From assembly GCA_902606175.1 (NCBI GenBank), contig CACLEZ010000002.1, positions 1 through 64,000 on the forward strand: a DNA stretch of 64,000 nt, in the 5' to 3' direction. The notes beneath the pieces were generated by a model, which saw nothing but the letters and a program-made list of their open reading frames with translations, ran no database searches and had not been told where the DNA came from. Source of the stretch: an uncultured SAR86 cluster bacterium. Its GTDB lineage: Bacteria; Pseudomonadota; Gammaproteobacteria; Magnimaribacterales; Magnimaribacteraceae. Below, in pieces: positions 18,681-28,015 of this stretch; the first letter of the stretch is position 1; the number at the start of each line of letters is the position of its first letter. The position numbers and the translations under genes are program-made.

Positions 18681-18878
18681 ATGATCAAATACTTTATATT
18701 ATTTCTAATTGTAGCTATGTTTATTAGTCTATTTAGAGGTGCCTTCTTTCTTATAAAAGATGGAGGCTCTTCCAAGAGGACTGTTCACAGCTTGGGCGTC
18801 AGAGTTTCTATTGCTGTCGTTCTATTTATAACTCTAGTTTATGGTTTTATTACCGGGCAAATTGGCCCAGGTGTTTAG
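18681..18878 (+). CDS. DUF2909-like small membrane protein
   Basis: A 65-aa protein with two hydrophobic helices (residues 3-26 and 43-60) separated by a short basic loop GGSSKRTVHSLGVRVS. It is transcribed against the flanking cox genes, between SURF1 and coxC, the position where twin-helix DUF2909 proteins occur in related bacteria. Function is unknown. It converges tail-to-tail with coxC after 4 bp. Confidence 0.7.
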   Translation: MIKYFILFLIVAMFISLFRGAFFLIKDGGSSKRTVHSLGVRVSIAVVLFITLVYGFITGQIGPGV

Positions 18879-18882
18879 CGTT

Positions 18883-19797
18883 TTACATTACGTATACAAA
18901 AGCGACTAAGCAGACCCAGACAACATCTACAAAATGCCAGTACCATGATCCGGCCTCAAAGCCGAAATGGTCATCCGTTGAAAAATGTCCCTTTAGACTC
19001 CTAAAGAGCATTATCGTCAGAATTATTGCTCCAAGACATACATGAAAACCATGAAAGCCTGTGAGCATAAAGAACGTAGTTCCGTAAATACCCGTATTAA
19101 GTGTTAAACCGTAATGTGTATAGGCCTCATAATATTCAACACCCTGAACTACAACGAAAGCATATCCAAGAACTAGAGTAGCACCCAGCCAAAGATTGAA
19201 TTGTTTCCTATTTCCGTTTTTAAGTCCTAAATGGGCTATGTGTACTGTCAAACTCGAAGTTAATAAAAGGACTGTATTCCATAGTGGTAGCCATCCTAAA
19301 ACGCCTCCTAAGCCACCAGAAGAGTATGCAGTAGCTAAAGACATATCTTTTTCGGGTCCGGCAAATACTGCCTGATCAGGAGTTATCATTAAAGGCCAGG
19401 TTGCTTCAAAGCCTGGCCATAACATATTAGCCAAACCTTTTTCTCCTTCACCCCCCAACCAGGGTACAGCGAAATTTCTTATGTATGCAAGTGCAAAAAA
19501 GAAGGCGAAGAAGAACATAACCTCTGAAAAAATGAACCAAGCCATGCCATAAACATACGAGTCTTTTAGCATTGGATTATTCAAGCCTGCATGATTTTCT
19601 TGGATGGTCTGCTTAAACCAAAAGTACATCGTTGTCCAAATCATTACGAATGAAAGAAGCAATATAAGGTATGAGTTCGATTCGGTACCTGCATCAATGA
19701 CGGTATTTGAAGCGCCTATGATAAATACGAGCAAACTGATCGCCATTGCAAAAGGCAATTTACTAGATTCAGGAACGTAATAAGCTTGTTGTGACAT
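18883..19797 (-). CDS. coxC: Cytochrome c oxidase subunit III
   Basis: Seven-helix core subunit of the aa3-type oxidase, 304 aa. Family features are WFIFSEVMFFFAFFFAL, the LGLTLNTGIYGTTFFMLTGFHGFHV block in two parts, and the C-terminal FEAGSWYWHFVDVVWV. It lies 10 bp after ctaG in the order coxB-coxA-ctaG-coxC, standard for Proteobacteria. Confidence 0.96.
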   Translation of the reverse strand: MSQQAYYVPESSKLPFAMAISLLVFIIGASNTVIDAGTESNSYLILLLSFVMIWTTMYFWFKQTIQENHAGLNNPMLKDSYVYGMAWFIFSEVMFFFAFFFALAYIRNFAVPWLGGEGEKGLANMLWPGFEATWPLMITPDQAVFAGPEKDMSLATAYSSGGLGGVLGWLPLWNTVLLLTSSLTVHIAHLGLKNGNRKQFNLWLGATLVLGYAFVVVQGVEYYEAYTHYGLTLNTGIYGTTFFMLTGFHGFHVCLGAIILTIMLFRSLKGHFSTDDHFGFEAGSWYWHFVDVVWVCLVAFVYVM

Positions 19798-19807
19798 GTT
19801 CTCCCCT

Positions 19808-20356
19808 TTATAGCTTAGCTATTTCTTTTTCAGGTTGCACTCTATCTGTAATATCAAATAATGTGTACCCAAGACTTAAAGATCCTATTTCTTCTGGTAA
19901 AGCTGGATCAATTATAAATCGCACTGGTAACTCGATTCTTTCTCCGGCAGCTAAAACTTGCCTTTCAAAACAGAAGCACTCAGTTTTATGGAAATACTCA
20001 GCACCTCTACCTGGAGACACGCTAGGTATAACTTGTCCTACCATCTCTTTAGCAGTTGTATTGTGAAATACAAAAGTTGCTTCGTATTGATTTCCTGTGA
20101 TGACTCTCATTTGAGATTTTTCTGAATCGAAGAACCATGGCATTGATTCATTATTATGAGTCATAAATTGCACTAACAGTTCTCTTTGCTCTGTTATGGC
20201 CAATGATTCCTCACTAAGAGAGCTAGGACCGGTCACCTTTCCATTTAAACCAGTGATCTCGCAAAAGACATCATACATAGGTACCAACAGCCATCCAAAG
20301 GCAAACATCCCTACCACGATGGCTATTAAATTTCTTAATGTTCTTGTTGCTTCCAA
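19808..20356 (-). CDS. ctaG: Cytochrome c oxidase assembly protein CtaG (Cox11)
   Basis: Periplasmic copper chaperone that supplies CuB in subunit I. The protein is 182 aa with one N-terminal helix (LIAVVVGMFAFGWLLVPMYD region, residues 10-29), the conserved CEITGLNGK, and the Cu-binding CFCFERQVLAAGE. It follows coxA after 1 bp. Confidence 0.94.
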   Translation of the reverse strand: MEATRTLRNLIAIVVGMFAFGWLLVPMYDVFCEITGLNGKVTGPSSLSEESLAITEQRELLVQFMTHNNESMPWFFDSEKSQMRVITGNQYEATFVFHNTTAKEMVGQVIPSVSPGRGAEYFHKTECFCFERQVLAAGERIELPVRFIIDPALPEEIGSLSLGYTLFDITDRVQPEKEIAKL

Positions 20357-20357
20357 A

Positions 20358-21944
20358 CTACTTTACTTGCGGTTGAACTGTGAACGAATGATAGGGTGGA
20401 GGTGAAGTTAACGTCCACTCTAAACCTAAATCTCCTGCACCTTCCCAAACCTCTGGTTTTGCTTGTTTACCAGATCTAATTGTTTTGATGACTATAAAGA
20501 GGAATAAAAGCTGGGTTAAACCAAACATGAAAGCACCGACACTTATCAGAGCATTAAAATCAGCAAACTGAAGTGCATAGTCAGGATATCTTCTAGGCAT
20601 TCCAGCTAATCCAACAAAATGCATTGGGAAGAATGTAACGTTTACAGATATAAATGTTAACCAGAAATGTAATTTTCCTAGAGTTTCGTCATACATGTTA
20701 CCTGTCCATTTAGGCAACCAATAGTAAGCTCCTGCTATTATTCCAAAAAGTGCTCCAGGCACTAGAACATAGTGAAAGTGAGCAACAACAAAGTAAGTAT
20801 CATGATATTGAAAGTCTGCCGGCACTATAGCGAGCATTAATCCTGAAAACCCTCCAATTGTAAATAATGCAACGAAAGCTATTGAGAACAACATTGGAGT
20901 CTCAAATGTAATTGAGCCTCTAAACATTGTTGCTACCCAGTTGAAAACTTTCACTCCAGTTGGGATGGCGATTAGCATTGTTGAGTACATGAAAAATAGC
21001 TCACCTGCGAGCGGCATGCCGACAGTGAACATATGATGAGCCCAAACAACAAAAGATAAGATGGCAATTGATGCCATTGCATAGACCATTGAAGAGTATC
21101 CGAAGATGGGCTTTCTAGAGAAAGTTTCAATAATATGAGAAACAATTCCGAAAGCTGGCAAAATCATAATGTAAACCTCGGGATGCCCAAAGAACCAGAA
21201 TACATGTTGAAATAAAACTGGATCTCCTCCACCTGCCGCATTAAAAAAGCTAGTTCCAAAATTGATATCCATCAGCATCATGGTTACAACTCCTGCCAAA
21301 ACAGGCATTACCGCAATAAGTAAGTATGCAGTTATCAACCAACTCCATACAAAAAGAGGCATCTTCATTAGAGTCATTCCTGGAGCTCTCATATTGAAAA
21401 TTGTTGTAATGATATTGATAGAACCTAGTATTGAAGATACACCCATGATGTGAACAGAAAAAATGAAGAAATTGACTGTAGAAGGGGCATAAGTTGTTGA
21501 CAGAGGTGCATAGAAAGTCCAACCAAAATTAGGCCCACCCTCAGGCATAAATAAGGTAGAAATTAAAATACCAAAAGCCATTGGTAACAGCCAAAAGCTC
21601 AAATTATTTAGTCTTGGCAGGGCCATATCGGGTGCTCCTATCTGCATAGGCAACATCCAGTTAGCAAGACCTACAAAAGCCGGCATGATTACACCAAAAA
21701 CCATTATCAGGCCATGGTTAGTGGTCATCTGATTAAAGAATTCAGGTTGAACGATCTGAAGTCCTGGTTGAAAAAGCTCTGCTCTTATTACCATTGCCAT
21801 CGCGCCGCCAATAAAGAGCATGATGAAACTAAACCATAAATACAAAGTACCTATATCTTTATGATTTGTTGTAAAAAGCCATCTAGAAAGGCCTTTTGCC
21901 GGACCGTGATGTCCGTGGTCGTGTGATTCTACTACTGTACTCAT
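20358..21944 (-). CDS. coxA: Cytochrome c oxidase subunit I
   Basis: Catalytic heme-copper subunit (heme a, heme a3, CuB), 528 aa with twelve helices. Visible motifs include the IGAPDMALPRLNN loop, the FFGHPEVYIMILPAFG segment with the His-Tyr cross-link pair, VWAHHMFTVG with the CuB His pair, and the YHDTYFVVAHFHYVL heme ligands. The N-terminus is His-rich (ESHDHGHHGPAK), not unusual. It lies between coxB and ctaG. Confidence 0.97.
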   Translation of the reverse strand: MSTVVESHDHGHHGPAKGLSRWLFTTNHKDIGTLYLWFSFIMLFIGGAMAMVIRAELFQPGLQIVQPEFFNQMTTNHGLIMVFGVIMPAFVGLANWMLPMQIGAPDMALPRLNNLSFWLLPMAFGILISTLFMPEGGPNFGWTFYAPLSTTYAPSTVNFFIFSVHIMGVSSILGSINIITTIFNMRAPGMTLMKMPLFVWSWLITAYLLIAVMPVLAGVVTMMLMDINFGTSFFNAAGGGDPVLFQHVFWFFGHPEVYIMILPAFGIVSHIIETFSRKPIFGYSSMVYAMASIAILSFVVWAHHMFTVGMPLAGELFFMYSTMLIAIPTGVKVFNWVATMFRGSITFETPMLFSIAFVALFTIGGFSGLMLAIVPADFQYHDTYFVVAHFHYVLVPGALFGIIAGAYYWLPKWTGNMYDETLGKLHFWLTFISVNVTFFPMHFVGLAGMPRRYPDYALQFADFNALISVGAFMFGLTQLLFLFIVIKTIRSGKQAKPEVWEGAGDLGLEWTLTSPPPYHSFTVQPQVK

Positions 21945-21956
21945 AATTTATTTCCT

Positions 21957-23105
21957 TTATAAATCTATTCTGTTCTTGTATGCAACGATATCTTGTGGAG
22001 TAACAATGACACCATCTCCGTTCTCTCCGTTAGACCAAGCCTGTCTTGTGTAAGTTATGACAGAGGCTATATCTACTTCGCTATAGGATTCACCAAAGGC
22101 TGCCATGGCTGACCCTTGAACTCCTTCCATTAATATCTCTATATGTCTTTTGCTATCAAACATTGTAATTTCACTTCCAACTAAAGAAGGGAAAACAGGT
22201 GGTATTCCTTGTCCGCTAGCTTGATGACAGGCAGCGCAGTTAGTAGCATAAAAGCTCTCACCTCTTGCCATGAGCTCCTCTTTAGTCCAAATTTTGGAAG
22301 TAAGCATCCTTTCTTCTTCAGCTAATGCCACTTTCTCTGCAATAAATGCATCAAACTCTTCTCTTTCTACTGCTCTTACTACAACAGGCATGAATGCGTG
22401 CTTGATTCCGCAGAGTTCTGTACATGCACCTCTAAAAATTCCTGGTTCTGGGACATTTGTCCATGCTGTATTAATAAACCCAGGGATTGCATCTTGTTTT
22501 ACTGCAAAGTCAGGTACCCACCATGAGTGGATGACATCATTTCCGGTAATTAAAAATCTTACTCTCGTATTTGTAGGAATGACTAAAGGCTCATCAACTT
22601 CTCTTAAGTAAAACTCGCCTTTGGGCACTTCTCCATCTATCTGCTCTTGGCTAGTAGAAAGATTACTAAAAAAGCCAACTTCATCTTCTAGGTATTCATA
22701 ATGCCATTTCCATTGATGACCGGTTATGAGAATATTTATTTCCCCTTCAGCATCATCATAAGCCTCGACCATTACTTGAGTAGATGGAACAGCCATCCAG
22801 ACTAGAACTAAGGTTGCAGCTACAGTCCAACCTATTTCCAGCCAAAAATTATCATCAAAATCTGCTGCAACAGCGCCTTTAGATTTTCTATACTTCCAAA
22901 GAGACCAAAACATTATTGAAAAAACTATTATTCCAATACCAACACATATCCAAAATATGAGCATGTGGAGATCAAAGATACTTTGGCTAACATCTGTTAC
23001 GCCGACTTTCATGTTGTAGTCAGAATCTTCGGTAAAAGTTAACGAAGAAAAAAGGAAAGGTATTACAAGGCAGAACCTTGTATAAACTTTTTTAATATAA
23101 GCCAT
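21957..23105 (-). CDS. coxB: Cytochrome c oxidase subunit II with fused cytochrome c domain
   Basis: CuA subunit, 382 aa. Order: signal peptide, two membrane helices (residues about 40-115), cupredoxin domain with VIHSWWVPDFAVK and the CuA motif CTELCGIKHAFMPV, then a C-terminal cytochrome c domain (about 285-380) with CAACHQASGQG as heme-binding CxxCH. The fusion makes this a caa3-type oxidase. It is the first gene of the long minus-strand cluster and has its own promoter. Confidence 0.96.
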   Translation of the reverse strand: MAYIKKVYTRFCLVIPFLFSSLTFTEDSDYNMKVGVTDVSQSIFDLHMLIFWICVGIGIIVFSIMFWSLWKYRKSKGAVAADFDDNFWLEIGWTVAATLVLVWMAVPSTQVMVEAYDDAEGEINILITGHQWKWHYEYLEDEVGFFSNLSTSQEQIDGEVPKGEFYLREVDEPLVIPTNTRVRFLITGNDVIHSWWVPDFAVKQDAIPGFINTAWTNVPEPGIFRGACTELCGIKHAFMPVVVRAVEREEFDAFIAEKVALAEEERMLTSKIWTKEELMARGESFYATNCAACHQASGQGIPPVFPSLVGSEITMFDSKRHIEILMEGVQGSAMAAFGESYSEVDIASVITYTRQAWSNGENGDGVIVTPQDIVAYKNRIDL

Positions 23106-23154
23106 TAAATTTTATATATTTATTTTTAAGGTGGGCGTAAGGATCAGCGCGCGT

Positions 23155-23183
23155 ATTTTAAACCAATCAGATACCTCAAACAA
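23155..23183 (-). promoter_or_regulatory. Sigma70 promoter of the cytochrome oxidase cluster
   Basis: On the minus strand TTGTTT (23183-23178), a 17-bp spacer and TAAAAT (23160-23155) lie 50 bp before the coxB ATG. The leader passes through GCGCGC before an AT-rich stretch. There is no other plausible start for the cluster in this 124-bp gap between aroE and coxB. Confidence 0.6.
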
Positions 23184-23229
23184 TAGCAAAAACCAAACTT
23201 ATTTTAAGTTAAATTGATAACAAAAATTG

Positions 23230-24045
23230 CTATAAAAGCTCGACTTTACTTATGCTGGTATCAGGTACTTGATTATTCCAGGTTTTAAAACTCAGAGCTG
23301 CTTGGTGGATCAACATCCCTATACCATCGTGGTAATTTTCTATGCCTCTAGACTTCACTAACTCCAGAAAAGGAGTATCTTCTTGAGAATAAGACAGGTC
23401 ATAAACATATATATCTTTTGATAGCAGATCTCTAGGCAATTCAATATTTTCATTCTTAATACCTGCAGAAGTGCTATTAACAATAATGTCTGGCTTGAAA
23501 TTTAAATTTTCAGACATTTCAAAAAGGTTCATTTTATTTTTCGAGGAAAAGAAGCTTTCTAAGAGTTCCTCTGCTTTTGAAAACGTTCTATTACCAATGC
23601 TTATTCTTTTTGGATCTTCCCTTAACAAGCTCGGAATAATAGCTTTTGCCGATCCACCAGCTCCCAAAATAACTATTTCCTTATTTTTAAGATTTATTTT
23701 CTTTTCCTGTAGATCTCTGATCAGACCTCTTCCGTCTGTACTGTCACCATGAATAATGCCATCTTCTTTCCAGAGCGTATTAACTGATCCAGACAAATTA
23801 GAATCTTCTGTTAATACGTCAGCAAAGTTAAAAGCTAATTCTTTTAGAGGCAAGGTAACATTCAGTCCTGCATACCCTTCATCAAAAAGCCTGTTTACTG
23901 AAGAATCGAAATGCATCGGTTCTACTTCTATTGCTTCGTATGTTATTTCTATACCTAATTTTCTTGCAAAAATTGAATGTATCTTTGGAGAAAGAGAATG
24001 ATCAATAGGACTGCCTATTACTGCAAACTTTTTAAATACTGGCAT
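23230..24045 (-). CDS. aroE: Shikimate dehydrogenase
   Basis: NADPH-dependent reduction of 3-dehydroshikimate in the aromatic amino-acid pathway. The protein is 271 aa. Substrate-binding GSPIDHSLSPKIHSIF and GLNVTLPLKE (catalytic Lys) are at the N-terminus; the cofactor loop is ILGAGGSAKAI and the following GNRTFSKAEEL. The tail includes DGIGMLIHQAALSF. It overlaps nothing but follows tsaC by only 2 bp. Confidence 0.95.
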   Translation of the reverse strand: MPVFKKFAVIGSPIDHSLSPKIHSIFARKLGIEITYEAIEVEPMHFDSSVNRLFDEGYAGLNVTLPLKELAFNFADVLTEDSNLSGSVNTLWKEDGIIHGDSTDGRGLIRDLQEKKINLKNKEIVILGAGGSAKAIIPSLLREDPKRISIGNRTFSKAEELLESFFSSKNKMNLFEMSENLNFKPDIIVNSTSAGIKNENIELPRDLLSKDIYVYDLSYSQEDTPFLELVKSRGIENYHDGIGMLIHQAALSFKTWNNQVPDTSISKVELL

Positions 24046-24047
24046 AA

Positions 24048-24581
24048 CTACCTTAGAATTATATCCGTGACCACATCTTGAATGGTAGAAGGTTTTTCAA
24101 GGCCACCTAATTTGCCATCTAATACTTTAACCTCAGGGAAATATTCTAATATCTCTTTTGGTCCACTTAACGTTGGTTGCCCTTCTTTATTGGCCGAAGT
24201 AGAAACAATTGGTCCTCCAAAAGTATCGCATAGATTGCATACGGTCTGATGATTGCTAAGTCTTAATGCAACTTTATCATTGTTACCCTTAATAAGAGGA
24301 CTCAACTTTTCTTTTGAAGGAACTAACCAGGTGTGAGGTCCTGGCCATTTTGATAATAGTTTATTTTTGTGATCTTCCACATGAGAGAACTCAAGAAAAT
24401 GCTCGAACTTTGAAGCTATTAAAATTAAACCTTTTTCAGGTGAGCGGGCCTTAAGACTTAAAAGGTTTTCAATTGCATTTGGATTTCTAGGATCACATCC
24501 TAGCCCCCACACTCCCTCAGTCGGGTAGGCAATAGTTTTTCCAGACTTTAAGTGTTCTAGAACAGAGCCAAGAGAGCTCAT
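24048..24581 (-). CDS. tsaC: Threonylcarbamoyl-AMP synthase
   Basis: Sua5/YrdC family enzyme that makes threonylcarbamoyl-AMP for the t6A37 modification of ANN-decoding tRNAs. The protein is 177 aa, the short TsaC form. Signatures are AYPTEGVWGLGCDPRN, LKARSPEKGLILI, PGPHTWLVP and PIVSTSANKEGQPT. It lies between purE and aroE. Confidence 0.93.
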   Translation of the reverse strand: MSSLGSVLEHLKSGKTIAYPTEGVWGLGCDPRNPNAIENLLSLKARSPEKGLILIASKFEHFLEFSHVEDHKNKLLSKWPGPHTWLVPSKEKLSPLIKGNNDKVALRLSNHQTVCNLCDTFGGPIVSTSANKEGQPTLSGPKEILEYFPEVKVLDGKLGGLEKPSTIQDVVTDIILR

Positions 24582-24585
24582 CTTT

Positions 24586-25092
24586 CTAAGAGTTTTCTAA
24601 CTTCTTATTTGATTCTATTATTGCTTCTATTCCGTCTTCTCTTACTTTTAATAGTGCTGCCTGAATTTCAGCAGACTCTATACCTAACATTTGTGCCGCT
24701 AAATAAGCTGAGTTAATTGCTCCGGCAGAGCCTATTGCAACCGTTGCAACTGGAATGCCTTTTGGCATTTGTACAGTTGATAAAAGAGCATCCATACCAT
24801 TTAAAGGACCCCCATCCCCAGGTACTCCTATAATAGGAAGAACTGTTTTAGAAGCTACAGCACCTGCTAGGTGCGCCGCCAATCCAGCCATGGCAATAAA
24901 AACTTTCGTGCCACCTGCTTCACATTCTCTTACATGAGTTTCAAGAAGGGTTGGTGTTCTATGAGCCGAAAGAACTTGAATTGAATTTGAAATTGAAAGT
25001 GAATCTAGAGTCTCAGAACACTTATTTGCTAAATCCAAATCTGATTCAGATCCTATTACTATTGATACGGTTTCAGTCACAATTTTCTCCAA
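24586..25092 (-). CDS. purE: N5-carboxyaminoimidazole ribonucleotide mutase
   Basis: Class I PurE, which converts N5-CAIR to CAIR in purine synthesis. The protein is 168 aa. GSESDLDLANKCSETL, SAHRTPTLLETHV and GLAAHLAGAVASKTVLPIIG carry the active-site Ser, His and glycines. purK is not adjacent. It starts 37 bp from the divergent def gene, and that gap must hold both promoters. Confidence 0.95.
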   Translation of the reverse strand: MEKIVTETVSIVIGSESDLDLANKCSETLDSLSISNSIQVLSAHRTPTLLETHVRECEAGGTKVFIAMAGLAAHLAGAVASKTVLPIIGVPGDGGPLNGMDALLSTVQMPKGIPVATVAIGSAGAINSAYLAAQMLGIESAEIQAALLKVREDGIEAIIESNKKLENS

Positions 25093-25129
25093 AACAAAAA
25101 TTGTATACTAATATACTTAAAATTAAATA

Positions 25130-25633
25130 ATGGCATTATTAAAAATTCTAATATTCCCTGATCCTCGTTTACGCACAGTTGCAAAATCTGTAGAAGTAGT
25201 TGACGACTCCATCAAAAAACTAACTCAAGATATGCTAGAAACTATGTATCAAGGATCAGGTATAGGTTTAGCAGCTACTCAGGTAAATGTTCACAAAAGA
25301 GTTATTGTTTTGGATGTAAGTGAGACTAAAGACGAGCCATTGGTATTAATAAATCCCAAAGTAAATAACATTATTGATCCTAATAAAAAAACATTTTCTG
25401 AAGGATGCCTTTCTGTACCCGGATTTTATGAAGAACTAAAAAGGCCTGGTTCAGTTGAAATTTCATATCTCGACATTGATGGAGAGAAAAAATTGCTTCT
25501 AGCAAATGACCTTTTGGCAGTTGTGATTCAACATGAAATGGATCACCTTGATGGAAAAATGATGGTTGATTTTATCTCTAACATCAAAAGGGAAATGATT
25601 AGAAAAAAACTCTTAAAGGTAAAAGGAGGGTAA
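25130..25633 (+). CDS. def: Peptide deformylase
   Basis: Metalloenzyme that removes the N-formyl group from nascent proteins. The protein is 167 aa. All three class I motifs are present: [17 protein letters not shown] (metal Cys) and [10 protein letters not shown] (two metal His plus catalytic Glu). It forms the conserved def-fmt pair with a 3-bp gap. Confidence 0.97.
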   Translation: MALLKILIFPDPRLRTVAKSVEVVDDSIKKLTQDMLETMYQGSGIGLAATQVNVHKRVIVLDVSETKDEPLVLINPKVNNIIDPNKKTFSEGCLSVPGFYEELKRPGSVEISYLDIDGEKKLLLANDLLAVVIQHEMDHLDGKMMVDFISNIKREMIRKKLLKVKGG

Positions 25634-25636
25634 AAA

Positions 25637-26587
25637 ATGAAAATTATTTTTGCAGGAACTCCTGATTTTGCTGCCAAACATTTAGAGATTATCTTGCAAT
25701 CAAATCATGAGGTCTTGAGTGTACTCACACAACCAGATAGAGAATCTGGTAGAGGGAAGAAGATCAATTTAAGTCCAGTAAAACAAACCGCATTAGACAA
25801 TGACATATATGTGTACCAACCAGAATCTCTTAAAATAGAAGGGGTATTTGATAAATTAAAAAATACAGATCCGGATCTTATACTGGTGGTTGCATATGGA
25901 CTCCTTTTACCAAAGGATATATTGGAGTTACCCAAATTTGGTTGCGTCAATATTCATGCTTCCCTTCTGCCTAGGTGGAGAGGCGCATCACCAATGGAGC
26001 ATGCAATCATGTCAGGAGACAACAAAATTGGGATAAGTTATATGGAAATGTCACAGGGCTTGGATGAAGGACCGGTTTATGAAATGCATGAATGTCCACT
26101 TGAACAAAATGATACTCTTTCTTCAGTTGAAGAGAAGTTTATCCAGCTTAGTGAAAAAAAATTAGTTCCCTTTCTGGATAACCTCGAATCTGGGACTATC
26201 AAACATGAAGCACAAGATGAAAATAAAGCAACATTTTCGCCAAAAATTGATAAAAAATTATTACAGATCGATTGGCAAGGTAATTCTTCCACAGAAATAA
26301 TTAGAAAAATAAATGCTTTGAGTTCAAAATACGGTACGCATACTTTTTTAGGAGGAAAAAGGATTAAGATACATAAAGCCCAAAGCTTTGAATCAGATAT
26401 CAATCTTGATCCTGGTTACATCAGTATTAAAGATGATCAGTTAGTTGTGTTTTGTAAGGATGCTTCCGCAGTATTACTAGATCAAGTTCAAATGGAAGGA
26501 AAAAATAAAGTCTCCGGTAAAGAATTTATTGCTGGCTATATAAGCCTCATTAGAGAAAATGAAAATTTCGAACTTACTATCCAATAA
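25637..26587 (+). CDS. fmt: Methionyl-tRNA formyltransferase
   Basis: Formylates initiator Met-tRNA. The protein is 316 aa with N-terminal GTPDFAAKHLE, the formyl-folate domain signature HASLLPRWRGASPM and a C-terminal OB-like domain. rsmB (sun), often next between fmt and trkA, is absent from this locus. Confidence 0.96.
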   Translation: MKIIFAGTPDFAAKHLEIILQSNHEVLSVLTQPDRESGRGKKINLSPVKQTALDNDIYVYQPESLKIEGVFDKLKNTDPDLILVVAYGLLLPKDILELPKFGCVNIHASLLPRWRGASPMEHAIMSGDNKIGISYMEMSQGLDEGPVYEMHECPLEQNDTLSSVEEKFIQLSEKKLVPFLDNLESGTIKHEAQDENKATFSPKIDKKLLQIDWQGNSSTEIIRKINALSSKYGTHTFLGGKRIKIHKAQSFESDINLDPGYISIKDDQLVVFCKDASAVLLDQVQMEGKNKVSGKEFIAGYISLIRENENFELTIQ

Positions 26588-26645
26588 TTATTCTCTATTA
26601 AAAAAATAGGATTATAATCAAAGAAAAGTTGTCTTAAATAAACTT

Positions 26646-28013
26646 GTGAAAATAGTCATTTTGGGGGCCGGAGCTGTAGGTAGCACGCTAGCTGACCTAT
26701 TGTCTGAGGAAAATGATCTAACCATTGTAGACAATGATCCTGTCAAACTGCATAAGTTAGAAGAGGAAGCTGATATAAGAACAGTTATTGGCAGTGCGTC
26801 TTATCCAAATATCCAGGTTACCGCTGGCATTAAAGATGCCGACATGGTTGTAGCTGTAACAGGAAGTGATGAAATTAATTTAGTGTCTTGCATGATATCT
26901 AAAGTATTAAATAATTCTGTTAAAACCATTGCCAGGGTTAGGGAAATTTCTTACCTAAAAGGCAAAACAAAAGAAGCAATGGAATCAGGACAAATTCCAG
27001 TGGATATTCACATAAGCCCAGAGCAACTCATTACAGATCATATTGAAGGACTGATTGAAGTTCCAGGATCCTTGCAGGTTATGGAGTTTGGTCAAGGTCA
27101 ACTAAATCTAGTAGCCGTAAAGGCCGTAGATGGAGGTCCCATGATAGGACATGAAATAGGAGATCTAAAAAAACATATGCCCAAAGTTGATTCTCGAGTG
27201 GCGGCTATTTTTAGAGACGGTCAATCAATTGTTCCCACGGGGCAAACAACTATAAGTGCTGGCGATGAGGTGTTTTTCATATCAAAAAAAGGTGAAGCTT
27301 CCAAGGTTGTAAATGAAATGCGTAAAAAAGAAGAACCATATAAAAACGTAATAATAGCCGGCGGAGGCAAGATAGGAAGTAGATTGGCGAAAAGAATTGA
27401 AAAAAATCACAGAGTAAAGATCATTGATTCTGATCACAACAGAGCAAAAAGATTATCGGAAAAGTTGGAACAATCTATAGTGCTGGAGGGCAATGTTTGC
27501 GACAAGCATTTACTTCATGAAGAGAATATTGAAGGGACTGACGTATTTGCTGCTGTAACAAATGACGATGAAGCAAATGTCATGTCATGCCTGTTAGCAA
27601 AAGATATGGGAGCCCATAAAGTTGTAGCGCTTATTAATAATCCTGCTTATGTCGATCTTGTTCAAGATAAAGGCATAGATATAGCTATTGCACCCTCCCA
27701 GATAACAATTGGAACTTTCATAGCAGAAATAGAGGGGAAGGATGTGGTAAAAGTGCATTCCTTACGAAGAGGTGCGGCAGAGGCAATCGAAGCTATTGCA
27801 AAAGAATCACCCTCTGGAAGGAAAAGTAGTATTGGTAAGGAGTTAGGTGAGATATCTTTACCAGAAGGAGCTACCATTGGTGCTCTAATAAGAGATAATA
27901 AAGGGAAGATAGCGCATGATCACGTTCATTTAAGGGAAAACGACCATGTTATAGTATTTTTAACAGACAAAGGTGTTATAAAGCAAGTTAAAGAAACCTT
28001 CTCTCCCCAATAG
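26646..28013 (+). CDS. trkA: Trk potassium uptake regulatory subunit TrkA
   Basis: Cytoplasmic gating subunit of the Trk K+ system, 455 aa. It is a duplicated RCK protein: nucleotide-binding motifs VILGAGAVGSTLA (residue 3 on) and IIAGGGKIGSRLA (about 235 on), each followed by a TrkA-C domain. The start is GTG 26646, chosen because the first beta strand begins immediately after it. A TATAAT at 26613-26618 may be its -10 box. It ends 2 bp before trkH. Confidence 0.95.
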   Translation: MKIVILGAGAVGSTLADLLSEENDLTIVDNDPVKLHKLEEEADIRTVIGSASYPNIQVTAGIKDADMVVAVTGSDEINLVSCMISKVLNNSVKTIARVREISYLKGKTKEAMESGQIPVDIHISPEQLITDHIEGLIEVPGSLQVMEFGQGQLNLVAVKAVDGGPMIGHEIGDLKKHMPKVDSRVAAIFRDGQSIVPTGQTTISAGDEVFFISKKGEASKVVNEMRKKEEPYKNVIIAGGGKIGSRLAKRIEKNHRVKIIDSDHNRAKRLSEKLEQSIVLEGNVCDKHLLHEENIEGTDVFAAVTNDDEANVMSCLLAKDMGAHKVVALINNPAYVDLVQDKGIDIAIAPSQITIGTFIAEIEGKDVVKVHSLRRGAAEAIEAIAKESPSGRKSSIGKELGEISLPEGATIGALIRDNKGKIAHDHVHLRENDHVIVFLTDKGVIKQVKETFSPQ

Positions 28014-28015
28014 AA